Assembly (NCBI GenBank): GCA_016210395.1
Contig: JACQUI010000329.1
Span: 1 to 16,132, forward strand
DNA from: Chloroflexota bacterium
Lineage (GTDB): Bacteria; Chloroflexota; Dehalococcoidia; Lucifugimonadales; JACPCL1
Direction of reading: 5' to 3'
DNA length: 16,132 nt
The notes beneath the pieces are model-generated. The model was given only the letters and a program-made list of their open reading frames with translations, had not been told where the DNA came from and searched no databases. Positions within the stretch are counted from its first letter, which is position 1. The number at the start of each line of letters is the position of its first letter. This document shows, in pieces, positions 1 through 5,347 of the stretch. A program made the translations under genes and the position numbers.

Positions 1-8
1 ACAACATC

Positions 9-37
9 TTGACGATTCCGCCGGTTGCGAATATAAC
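9..37 (+). promoter_or_regulatory. sigma-70-type promoter for the small membrane protein
   Basis: A -35 box TTGACG (9-14) and a -10 box TATAAC (32-37) are separated by exactly 17 nt; each matches the consensus at 5 of 6 positions. Transcription would start near 43-45, leaving a 5' UTR of about 40 nt before the TTG start at 83. This is the best-looking promoter in the window. No operator-like repeat is visible around it. Confidence 0.7.
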
Positions 38-82
38 AGAGGCGCGGCGCATTGGAAAAACTCGATGTAGCCAGAAGAAACG

Positions 83-454
83 TTGTTTTCGTATCTGCTC
101 GCCTGGAAGTTCGGCCTAGGGGCGGTGGGTGCCCTCATGGTATTCCTGGAAGGGATTTCTGGGGCAACGCTCTTTGCCCTGCAGAACCAGCCCCAACTGC
201 AAAAATACATCGTCTTCATGATGATTGGAACCATAGGGGCCATTACAATCACTATCTTGAGCATTATCATCAAGTTTGCTTTCACGAGACCGGGGTTACT
301 CTTCAACCCGCAGGATATTGATCCTTCTGCGCACGTCTTGCTCTATGGCGGAGGAGAACCTGCGGCCAGCCAGCCAGCCAATGCGCAAGTAGAGATCTAT
401 CGAGCGTCAGGCAGCGAGGAAGCGGCCCCTTCTCGTTCAGTAGAAAGCACATAA
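83..454 (+). CDS. small two-helix membrane protein of unknown function
   Basis: 123 aa, not recognised. An in-frame TAG at 68-70 limits the start to 83 (TTG) or later; TTG at 83 keeps the first helix intact and has a weak purine-rich stretch (GAAGAA) upstream. Two hydrophobic segments are visible, at about residues 8-33 and 41-66, joined by a short polar turn (QNQPQLQK). The C-terminal half is polar and rich in Ala, Ser and Glu, with no motif I can name. An inner-membrane protein with a soluble tail is the inference. It sits alone downstream of a strong promoter and converges on the broken radC. A small holin-like or pilin-associated protein cannot be excluded, but nothing specific supports either. 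Confidence 0.6.
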   Translation: MFSYLLAWKFGLGAVGALMVFLEGISGATLFALQNQPQLQKYIVFMMIGTIGAITITILSIIIKFAFTRPGLLFNPQDIDPSAHVLLYGGGEPAASQPANAQVEIYRASGSEEAAPSRSVEST

Positions 455-492
455 GGCCTCTCGAACCGAAGCCCCAGCCAGTCGGCTTCCCC

Positions 493-1151
493 TCACACGA
501 ACACCAGCTTCAGCTCCTTCATGCTGGCGAAGCCGTTGTACTTGTTCCGCCCGATGACGATGTGGTCCAGCACGTCAATGTCCAGGACCTTACCCGCCTG
601 TACAAGCTGCTGGGTGACCCGTATGTCTTCCGGGCTGGGGGCCGCTCGCTGAACACCTCCGCCGCGCGGATGGTCGTGGCGCTCACGTTGGCGCGGTAGA
701 CCTCGGTGACGGACATCACCTGGTTCTTGGAGTTCAGGTGCACCACGCGCAGGCACTCCTGCTCCAGGAAGGCCATGTCGCCCATGACCAGGTTGGCAAC
801 GTCCTGGGGCGAACTGATGGCGATGCGAGCCTCGCCGCCGGTGGCAAGAAAACGGCGGCCCAGTTCGAGAGCCGCCTTGAGTTGGGCTGTTTTTGCTTCG
901 CCGACGCCGTGGACAGTCGCCAGCTCCGCGAAGCTGGCCCTGGACAGGCCGCTCAGCCCGCCAAAGGACGCCAGCAGCCGGTTGGCCATGTCCACTGCAT
1001 TTTCCGAGCTTGTGCCTGTGCGCAGGAGGATTGCGATGAGCTCGGCATTGCTCAGGTAGGATGCGCCGCGCTCCCGCAGCCGCTCCCTGGGCCGCTCGCC
1101 CGAGGGCATATCCCGTATGTGCAGGCGGTACTGCGGGCGCTGGCTGTCCAC
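493..1151 (-). pseudogene. radC: radC (JAB/JAMM-domain protein), frameshifted with the metal motif deleted
   Basis: Frame 1 starts at GTG 1151 behind AGGAGG and encodes a normal RadC N-terminus: the RERL region, the AELIAILLRTG segment, a helix-hairpin-helix (HGVGEAKTAQLKAALELGRR), then the JAB core up to TTIRAAEVF (about residue 167, base 651). Intact RadC continues through a segment of about 24 residues carrying the HNHPSGD zinc motif before SPED. Here only about 14 nt remain, and the rest (PSPEDIRVTQQL to the end, with DHIVIGRNKYNGFASMKE) is in a different frame, ending with TGA at 493. The deletion is about 58 bp by comparison with the remembered family layout, removes the catalytic His-x-His and shifts the frame. 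Frame 1 runs on as nonsense to 519. Either a real pseudogene or an assembly error. It may lie at the end of the rplJL-zinc ribbon transcript. Confidence 0.85.
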
Positions 1152-1183
1152 GGGAGCGTCCTCCTAGACGGGTGTTGCCGATC

Positions 1184-1243
1184 CCGTTCGCCCTGAGCCT
1201 GTCGAAGGGCGCAATCGTGGTTTGACAAGCTCACCACGAACGG
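1184..1243. repeat. double REP-like inverted repeat
   Basis: Two related units of about 27 nt face each other around a short GCAATC spacer. The outer ends CCGTTCG (1184-1190) and CGAACGG (1237-1243) are exact inverted copies, and the inner TGAGC and TGTC blocks are also mirrored. The units differ by compensated changes: one has CCC/GGG, the other TGG/CCA at the paired positions, so each keeps its own small stem. This resembles the CGAACGG/CTGAGC-type palindromes I remember from many bacterial genomes. It lies just upstream of the radC start and downstream of the zinc-ribbon gene. Confidence 0.7.
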
Positions 1244-1312
1244 ATACAGTCCAACGATGTGCTAGAAACACGACACTAGGGGCGCCTTCAGCCAACCGCC
1301 TGATTCAGACCC

Positions 1313-1540
1313 TTACCCCTTGCCCTCGTCCTTGCACTGCTGGCAGACGAAGCGGTCCGCCTGCTCCAGGGCTACGCCCACGGGGACATTACGCTTCCTG
1401 CCGCACACGGCGCACTGCATGGCCTGCAGCGGCGTATTGCCGGGCTGAGTCGGCTCCTCGGTGTGGCCTCGGAACCCCAGGTAGTCAGGGTTGAGGCGCT
1501 TCATCGCCTCGTACCGTTCCCTGTCCTTGCGGCGGCTCAT
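1313..1540 (-). CDS. small zinc-ribbon protein of unknown function
   Basis: 75 aa, beginning MSRRKDRERY. The ATG at 1538-1540 is preferred over an upstream in-frame start because GAGGAG lies 6 nt before it. The N-terminus is basic and polar (RRKDRERYEAMKR). The C-terminal half has two CxxC pairs, CAVC and CQQC, about 25 residues apart, with the look of a zinc ribbon or treble clef that could bind RNA, a ribosome or RNA polymerase. It follows rplL on the same strand about 60 nt away, with only a palindrome between, so cotranscription with the ribosomal stalk genes is likely. I do not recognise a named family, and the translation-related role is inferred from position only. Confidence 0.7.
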   Translation of the reverse strand: MSRRKDRERYEAMKRLNPDYLGFRGHTEEPTQPGNTPLQAMQCAVCGRKRNVPVGVALEQADRFVCQQCKDEGKG

Positions 1541-1560
1541 ATGTTGCTCCTCAGGGGAAC

Positions 1561-1594
1561 CAGGTAGGGGCACGATATATCGTGCCCCTACCTG
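1561..1594. repeat. 34-bp perfect palindrome (copy A of a dispersed family)
   Basis: The half-site CAGGTAGGGGCACGATA is followed directly by its exact reverse complement. The inner 28 bp (1564-1591) recur with one difference at 6674-6701. It lies between rplL and the zinc-ribbon gene. In RNA it would form a stem of at least 15 bp, but no U-tract follows on the minus strand, so it is a repeat that may stabilise or end the rplL message rather than a canonical terminator. Confidence 0.85.
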
Positions 1595-1601
1595 AGACAG
1601 G

Positions 1602-1997
1602 CTACTCCACGCCTACCGTGGCGCCGACCTCTTCCAGCTTCTTCTTCATGGCGGCGGCGTCGTCCTTGTTCACGCCCTCTTTCACGGGTTTGGGGGCGCT
1701 CTCTACCAGCTCCTTGGCCTCCCGCAGGCCCAGGGCGGTCAGCTCGCGCACAACCTTAATCACGTTGATCTTGTTGGCGCCGATCTCCTTGAGGACGACC
1801 TTGAACTCGGTCTGCTCCTCTTCAGCGGCGGCAGGCGCGGCGGCAACTGCTACCGCTCCCGCTGCAGGGGCGGCTGCGACGGCCACGGCCGAGGCGCTGA
1901 CGCCGAACTCCTTCTCAAGGGTCTTGACCAGGTCCGCCAGGTCCAGGACGGACATGCCCTTGATGGCCGTAATGATCTCTTCCTTGGTGGTTACCAT
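1602..1997 (-). CDS. rplL: 50S ribosomal protein L7/L12
   Basis: 131 aa stalk protein that recruits translation factors to the ribosome. The N-terminal dimerisation domain (about 1-33, MSVLDLADLVKTLEKEFGVS) is followed by a long Ala/Val/Pro-rich hinge (about 34-62). The C-terminal factor-binding domain begins at about 63 (EFKVVLKEIG) and carries the conserved IKVVRELTALGLREAKELVE core and a normal GATVGVE-like end. The ATG at 1997 has AAGGAGGG five nt upstream. It follows rplJ after 59 nt in the usual order and shares its leader control. The hinge is somewhat longer than in E. coli (121 aa), with repeated AVAVAAAPAA units. Confidence 0.98.
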   Translation of the reverse strand: MVTTKEEIITAIKGMSVLDLADLVKTLEKEFGVSASAVAVAAAPAAGAVAVAAAPAAAEEEQTEFKVVLKEIGANKINVIKVVRELTALGLREAKELVESAPKPVKEGVNKDDAAAMKKKLEEVGATVGVE

Positions 1998-2056
1998 TGA
2001 AACCCTCCTTGTATGGATACCTGATATTCTGTCTTACACGAGGTTGCTGCGGCTGC

Positions 2057-2593
2057 CTAGCCCTGTTGCGGCGCGCCTTCAAGCTGCTTGGCCCGCTGCT
2101 GCAGGACGATTGCCAGGCCGGCCAGCGGGCTATTCAGGGCGTTGACCAGCCGGGCGATGGGCGCGTTAAGCTGGCCCAGGAGTTGCGCGACTAGCACAGG
2201 CTTCGGCGGGAGCTGGGTCAGGGCGACAAGCTGGTCGCCGCGAAAGACCCGCCCCTCGAACGCAGCGCCGCGCACGTTGATGGGAGAGCGGTTCGTCCGG
2301 ACGTAGTCAGTGATGGTCTTGATGGCCGCAATGGGGTCATCGTACCCGAAGGCCACGCCGGTGGGGCCCGCCAGCAGCTCCTTGACCTCAGCCTTGCCCA
2401 GCGCGTCTGCCGAGCGCATCAACAAGGTGTTCTTGACCACCTTGTAGTCCATGCCGTGCGCCCGCAGGTGCCTGCGAAGCTCTGTGAGCGTAGCCGTGGG
2501 TATGCCCGCAAAGTCCGTGGCGATGGCTACCTTGGACTTGCCCAGTTTCTCAGAGATGGCGTCTTGAAGCTTGACGTTTCTAGCCGATGGCAT
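2057..2593 (-). CDS. rplJ: 50S ribosomal protein L10
   Basis: 178 aa, the base of the L7/L12 stalk on 23S rRNA. It shows the family core: an N-terminal helix (KLQDAISEKLGKSKVAIATDFAG), the TLTELRRHLRAHGMDYKVVKNTLLMRSA segment, the GPTGVAFGYDDPIAAIK block, and a C-terminal helix (about 130-170) that binds L7/L12 dimers. The ATG at 2593 is preceded by GAGGGG. It is the first gene of the stalk operon; the neighbouring rplK-rplA pair found in many bacteria is not here. The protein probably represses its own operon by binding the leader at 2643-2738, as known for B. subtilis and E. coli. Confidence 0.98.
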   Translation of the reverse strand: MPSARNVKLQDAISEKLGKSKVAIATDFAGIPTATLTELRRHLRAHGMDYKVVKNTLLMRSADALGKAEVKELLAGPTGVAFGYDDPIAAIKTITDYVRTNRSPINVRGAAFEGRVFRGDQLVALTQLPPKPVLVAQLLGQLNAPIARLVNALNSPLAGLAIVLQQRAKQLEGAPQQG

Positions 2594-2610
2594 GTGCGTT
2601 TCCCCTCAAC

Positions 2611-2642
2611 AAAAAATCCCCTGTTGCAGACGCAGACAGGGG
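2611..2642 (-). terminator. intrinsic terminator (attenuator) in the rplJ leader
   Basis: On the minus strand CCCCTGT pairs with ACAGGGG (7 bp; TGC/GCA can pair further inside) and is followed by A and six T residues. It ends about 17 nt before the rplJ start codon, so it must be a conditional terminator. Its 5' arm can instead pair with the L10 leader (see the leader entry). Confidence 0.88.
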
Positions 2643-2738
2643 ACAGAACGCTCAGAGAGCGATGTCTGTTGCCTCGGTGGGTCGTGACGGTTAGGCCCCA
2701 AAGGGCGCCCACTGTCTGCGGCGGGTATGAAGTTGTCA
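2643..2738 (-). ncRNA. ribosomal protein L10 leader (rplJL autoregulatory RNA)
   Basis: Read on the minus strand, CGCAGACAGTGGG (from 2720) is followed by a small hairpin (GCCC/GGGC), then AACCGTCACGACCCACCGAGG. This matches the L10-binding leader pattern, in which the CAGTGGG arm pairs with CCCACCG below an internal loop. A second hairpin (ACAGA/TCTGT enclosing CGCTC/GAGCG, 2643-2669) links it to the terminator. The nine bases CGCAGACAG of the leader are exactly complementary to CTGTCTGCG in the terminator 5' arm, extendable by three more G-C pairs across one bulged U. This gives a clear switch: free leader forms the antiterminator, and L10-bound leader releases the terminator. Confidence 0.85.
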
Positions 2739-2744
2739 GGTTCT

Positions 2745-2773
2745 ACTCTAAAGGCTCGTGAGCCTTTTGTAAA
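2745..2773 (-). promoter_or_regulatory. promoter of the rplJ-rplL operon
   Basis: On the minus strand TTTACA (2768-2773) and TAGAGT (2745-2750) are 17 nt apart. Matches to consensus are 5/6 and 4/6. The predicted start, near 2738, falls just before the L10 leader, which supports it. The spacer is itself palindromic (AAAGGCT/AGCCTTT). Confidence 0.6.
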
Positions 2774-2810
2774 CAGCACGCAGCCTTGTGCGTCCAACCT
2801 CCTAGCGGCC

Positions 2811-2839
2811 TTGCCTCCAGGCCGCACGTCTGCCACAAT
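2811..2839 (+). promoter_or_regulatory. weak candidate promoter for the DsbA-like gene
   Basis: TTGCCT and CACAAT are 17 nt apart, each 4/6 to consensus, about 60 nt upstream of the ATG at 2902. A 7-bp hairpin (GCGGCCT/AGGCCGC, 2805-2825) overlaps it, and a second hairpin (GCCCC/GGGGC, 2857-2869) lies in the 5' UTR. The divergent region 2774-2901 holds nothing else I can name. Confidence 0.3.
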
Positions 2840-2901
2840 AGCACCAATTCTTAGATGCCCCGATGGGGCTGCTGGATGTCAACACACCAAAGGAGGGGCC
2901 G

Positions 2902-3549
2902 ATGACCCAGAGCAGCGGCGATCCCGTTCTTCCCGTGGCGGTCTGGTACGACTACATCTGACCCTGGTGCTACATCGGCCTGGTCAGGCTCGAAAAGCTC
3001 AAGGAAGAGTTCCCCACAGTCCAGATCACCGGCATGGCATTCCTGCTGCGCCCGGACATTGGGCCCGAGGGCATCGTGCGGCCGGCAACGGGCGACAGCG
3101 AGCTGCGGGAGCCTATGCGCTCCAACGCAATCGAATCGGGGCTGACCAGGATGAAGCGCCCTGCCAAGACGCCCTACTCCATCCCATCTCTTGAAGCGAC
3201 GGAGTACGCCAAGGAGCAAGGCAAGTTTGAGCCGTTCCACAAGCTGTGCTACTCCGCCCTGTGGGACGATGGCCTGGACCTCAGCAGCTTTGAGGTGCTG
3301 GAGAAGCTGGCGAGGCAGTGCGATCTGAACTGGCCGGAGTTGGAGGCGCGGTTGAGGTCCGGACATTACCGGCAGGAGGTCGAGGATCAGTACCGCCTGG
3401 GTGTGAGGCTGGGGTTCCAGGGGATTCCTGGATTCGTGATCGGCAACGCCGGCTTCACGGGCGCTGCGCCCTACCCCATCTTCCGCGTTGCCGCCCAACG
3501 CGCCCTGGAGGAGCTCCGGGGAGAGACGCGCCAAGAGGGCGAAGGGTAG
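2902..3549 (+). CDS. DsbA/FrnE-like thiol-disulfide oxidoreductase, probable selenoprotein (Sec20)
   Basis: 215 aa if the in-frame TGA at 2959-2961 is read as selenocysteine. ATG 2902 has a strong AGGAGGGG four nt upstream. The N-terminus reads VAVWYDYI-U-PWCYIG, the thioredoxin-fold active site of FrnE/DsbA proteins (normally CPWC), with TGA exactly at the first cysteine and Cys23 as the resolving residue. The rest is normal for the family: a helical insertion (about 75-160), then the cis-proline loop GIPGFVIG (Pro176) and GFTGAAPYPIF. A SECIS-like hairpin follows the TGA. It probably acts as a thiol oxidoreductase. No signal peptide is visible, so a cytoplasmic FrnE-like role fits better than a periplasmic DsbA. 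Alternatives are a nonsense mutation (TGC or TGT to TGA) or a start at ATG 3034, but that start removes the active site. selABCD are not in the window. Confidence 0.8.
2969..2998 (+). promoter_or_regulatory. candidate bacterial SECIS element
   Basis: Just after the TGA, GCU, UCG and GCC pair with AGC, CGA and GGC, closing the six-base loop UGGUCA (2981-2986), with a bulged U at 2990. The GGU in the apical loop starts 20 nt after the TGA. That fits the bacterial SECIS rule (an apical loop with GGU some 16-37 nt after UGA), and the GGUC core is also in the E. coli fdhF loop. In fdhF the bulged U lies on the other side of the stem. Pairing was done by eye. Confidence 0.65.
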
Positions 3550-3581
3550 GAAAACAAGATGCAGATGCACGTAGCCGACGA

Positions 3582-4286
3582 GTGACCCCCAGCATCCCTC
3601 CCTTTCCCCCAGTGCCGTGGTCCCTGGCCGATGCCGCCAGGGGCGTGCTGCTGGTGTTCTCGATAGCCCTGGTCCTGATAGTAGCCGGCGGCGCGCTGAC
3701 CGTGCTGCTTGCGGATACGCCGGCGCAGGGCATCCCCGGGCTTGTCATGACGCTGGCGCTGGAAGGCTCGCTGGTCCTTTCGGTTGCCGTCTTCAGCGTC
3801 TGGAAATACCGCCAGCCCTGGGCTGTCCTGGGGTTCTCCCCTGGGGCAAAAGGCGGGCGACTGCTGGCGGTGGCGGCATTCGGCGGCATCGCCGGGTTCA
3901 GCTTCATCTATAGCGCCGCTGTCTCAGCCCTAGGATGGGACGCGCTTCTCCCGCCCGGACTGCCTCCATCGTTCATGCACGGCGCGGCGCAGAAGCTCCT
4001 GGCGTTCCTCGTGACCGTTGTGGCTGCGCCGCTGGGCGAGGAGGTGTTCTTCCGTGGCTTCCTGCTCCCCGCCTTGGCTGCGCGGTGGGGGTTTCTGCTG
4101 GGAACGCTGGCCTCCTCAGCATTGTTCGCGTTCAGCCATGTAGCCCCTGGTCTGCTGCTCCCCGCGTTTGCCTCCGGTATTCTGCTCGCCTGGGTGTACC
4201 GGAGGACGGGGTCGCTGTGGAACTGCATCCTGGCCCACGGCATTCAGAACACGCTGGCGTTTCTGGCGCTCCTGGCGGGCGCGTGA
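3582..4286 (+). CDS. CPBP-family intramembrane metalloprotease
   Basis: 234 aa, hydrophobic, with about seven or eight helices. It has the CPBP (CAAX protease and bacteriocin-processing, Abi) motifs: EEVFFRG (Glu153, Glu154, Arg158), FSHV (His186) and the final HGIQN (His219, Asn223). In characterised relatives these residues form a glutamate/histidine metal site within the membrane. The substrate is unknown; bacterial members process prenylated or signal-like peptides or confer bacteriocin self-immunity. The start is uncertain: the open frame extends far upstream inside the DsbA-like gene, but GTG 3582 is the first sensible start after that gene, giving MTPSIPPFPPVPWSLADAARG. No clear ribosome-binding site is visible. 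An eight-codon frame from ATG 3559 ends in a TGA overlapping this GTG, so translational coupling is possible. It lies 32 nt after the DsbA-like gene and is likely cotranscribed. Confidence 0.85.
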   Translation: MTPSIPPFPPVPWSLADAARGVLLVFSIALVLIVAGGALTVLLADTPAQGIPGLVMTLALEGSLVLSVAVFSVWKYRQPWAVLGFSPGAKGGRLLAVAAFGGIAGFSFIYSAAVSALGWDALLPPGLPPSFMHGAAQKLLAFLVTVVAAPLGEEVFFRGFLLPALAARWGFLLGTLASSALFAFSHVAPGLLLPAFASGILLAWVYRRTGSLWNCILAHGIQNTLAFLALLAGA

Positions 4287-4290
4287 GGCT

Positions 4291-4311
4291 GGGCAGACAC
4301 ACCGTCTGCCC
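4291..4311 (+). repeat. hairpin after the CPBP gene, possible degenerate palindrome copy
   Basis: GGGCAGAC and GTCTGCCC pair perfectly (8 bp) around the loop ACACC, four nt after the stop codon. The right arm continues CTACG, sharing TGCCCCTACG with the palindrome at 6673-6702, while the left arm lacks the matching GTAG. No T-tract follows, so it is at best an imperfect terminator. The region 4312-4397 contains no gene. Confidence 0.5.
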
Positions 4312-4397
4312 CTACGTGCTACGTGCGCCCACCCTTCGCTCACGTCAGCCGACGCGAACCAGCAGCGCATGCTGAGGCAACCGTCGCGCCAATCCGC

Positions 4398-4403
4398 TAT
4401 ACT
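4398..4403 (+). promoter_or_regulatory. candidate -10 box of the trpA operon
   Basis: TATACT (5/6 to consensus) stands about 125 nt before the trpA start, but there is no convincing -35 box 16-18 nt upstream. A start near 4410 would place the hairpin series of the leader at the beginning of the transcript. Confidence 0.35.
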
Positions 4404-4453
4404 TTCCTGGCGTCTCACCAGGGCACGCACGCAGCCCTTTCCCGCAGGAGTTG

Positions 4454-4512
4454 CGCACCGCACGCTGAAGGGTGCGGCATCATGCCCCAGCCTTCAGACT
4501 GGGGCGTCTGAA
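4454..4512 (+). ncRNA. structured trpA leader with complementary hairpin loops
   Basis: Hairpin 1 is CCGCAC/GTGCGG (4458-4477) with loop GCTGAAGG; a shifted pairing CGCACC/GGTGCG (4454-4476) is also possible. Hairpin 2 is GCCCCAG/CTGGGGC (4484-4505) with loop CCTTCAGA. The loops contain CTGAAGG and CCTTCAG, exact complements over 7 nt, so they could kiss. A third pairing, TTCAGAC/GTCTGAA (4493-4512), is exclusive with hairpin 2 and ends three nt before the trpA ribosome-binding site. It fits no class I know; the loops rule out the guanidine-II type (ACGR). Regulation of trpA translation is an inference. Two weaker hairpins lie upstream (4406-4430). Confidence 0.5.
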
Positions 4513-4525
4513 CATAGAGGAGACC

Positions 4526-5347
4526 ATGCCATCACCCCGCATTCAACAGGCATTTGCGGCTATGCAGCGGCAGGGCCGCACGGGCCTTGTGCTCTACGTT
4601 ACCGCCGGCTTCCCTGACGTGAAGACCACGCTGGACCTTGTGCCTGCCCTTGCCCAGGCCGGAGCGGACGTCATCGAACTGGGCGTCCCGTTCAGCGACC
4701 CGCTGGCCGATGGCGCGACCATTCAGAAGGCCAGCTTCCACGCCCTCCAGCAAGGCGTGAGCCTTCGGGTCTGCCTGGAGACTGCCGCGACGCTCCGGCA
4801 GCGAGGCGTGAACGTCCCCTTGATCCTCATGGGGTACTACAATCCCATCCTGGCGCTGGGGGTGACAGAGTTCATTCAGCGGTGTAAAGAGTGCGGCGTG
4901 GATGGGCTCATCGTGCCGGACCTGCCGCCGGAGGAGTCTTCGCCTCTTCGGGAGGCAGCCGCAGCCAGAGACATTGACCTTGTCTGCCTCCTTGCGCCCA
5001 CCAGCACGGAAAAGCGCATCGCCGCTGCTTGCGGCAGCGCCAGCGGCTTCATATACTGCGTGAGCCTGGCAGGGGTCACCGGCGCGCGGGAGCAGGTGTC
5101 GGAAGAAGGGCTGTGGCTGGTGCAACGCGTGCGGAAGCACACGAAGCTGCCCATCGCCGTGGGCTTCGGCATCGCGCGCCGGGAGCACGTGGAGGCCGTG
5201 GGCCGCTACGCCGATGCAGCGGTCATCGGGAGCGCGCTGGTCAACGTCATTGACCATGCTGCCCCTGGGCAGGCGGTGGCCGACGCCGTGCGTTTCGTCC
5301 ACGAGTTGAACGGCCGGCCTCAGCCGATCGCACGAGGTGTTCGATGA
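4526..5347 (+). CDS. trpA: tryptophan synthase alpha subunit
   Basis: 273 aa TIM-barrel enzyme that cleaves indole-3-glycerol phosphate to indole and glyceraldehyde 3-phosphate; indole is then passed to TrpB. The catalytic residues are in place: Glu51 in ELGVPFSDPLADG and Asp62 at its end. Further family blocks are YVTAGFPD, LMGYYNP, GLIVPDLPPEE, LAPTST, YCVSLAGVTG and VGFGI (phosphate-binding loop), with AAVIGSALV near the end. ATG 4526 is chosen over upstream in-frame starts because GAGGAG precedes it and MPSPRIQQAF matches the usual N-terminus. trpB and the other trp genes are not in the window. The stop overlaps the aroH start (ATGA), implying coupled translation. Confidence 0.97.
   Translation: MPSPRIQQAFAAMQRQGRTGLVLYVTAGFPDVKTTLDLVPALAQAGADVIELGVPFSDPLADGATIQKASFHALQQGVSLRVCLETAATLRQRGVNVPLILMGYYNPILALGVTEFIQRCKECGVDGLIVPDLPPEESSPLREAAAARDIDLVCLLAPTSTEKRIAAACGSASGFIYCVSLAGVTGAREQVSEEGLWLVQRVRKHTKLPIAVGFGIARREHVEAVGRYADAAVIGSALVNVIDHAAPGQAVADAVRFVHELNGRPQPIARGVR

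Noticed and set aside
52..321. 89-codon frame overlapping the small membrane protein
   Set aside because: It starts at a TTG without a ribosome-binding site and gives a His- and Pro-rich product; the other frame has two clean membrane helices.
468..489. Bidirectional terminator between the membrane protein and radC
   Set aside because: Only a 6-bp stem (GAAGCC/GGCTTC) with a ten-base loop and no T-tract on either strand.
3034..3549. DsbA-like gene starting at ATG 3034
   Set aside because: This start has no ribosome-binding site and drops the first beta strand and the active site, while ATG 2902 has AGGAGGGG and gives the full family layout if TGA is read through.
2851..3570. 239-codon antisense frame over the DsbA-like gene
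   Set aside because: The sense frame has a thioredoxin-fold active site, cis-proline loop and ribosome-binding site; the antisense product resembles nothing.
4454..4512. Guanidine-II riboswitch (tandem hairpins with kissing loops)
   Set aside because: That class has four-base ACGR loops; here the loops are eight bases and of different sequence, and the gene downstream is not guanidine related.
4440..4525. T-box leader before trpA
   Set aside because: GGGTGCGG resembles part of the T-box sequence only superficially; there is no full T-box motif, no specifier stem and no terminator.
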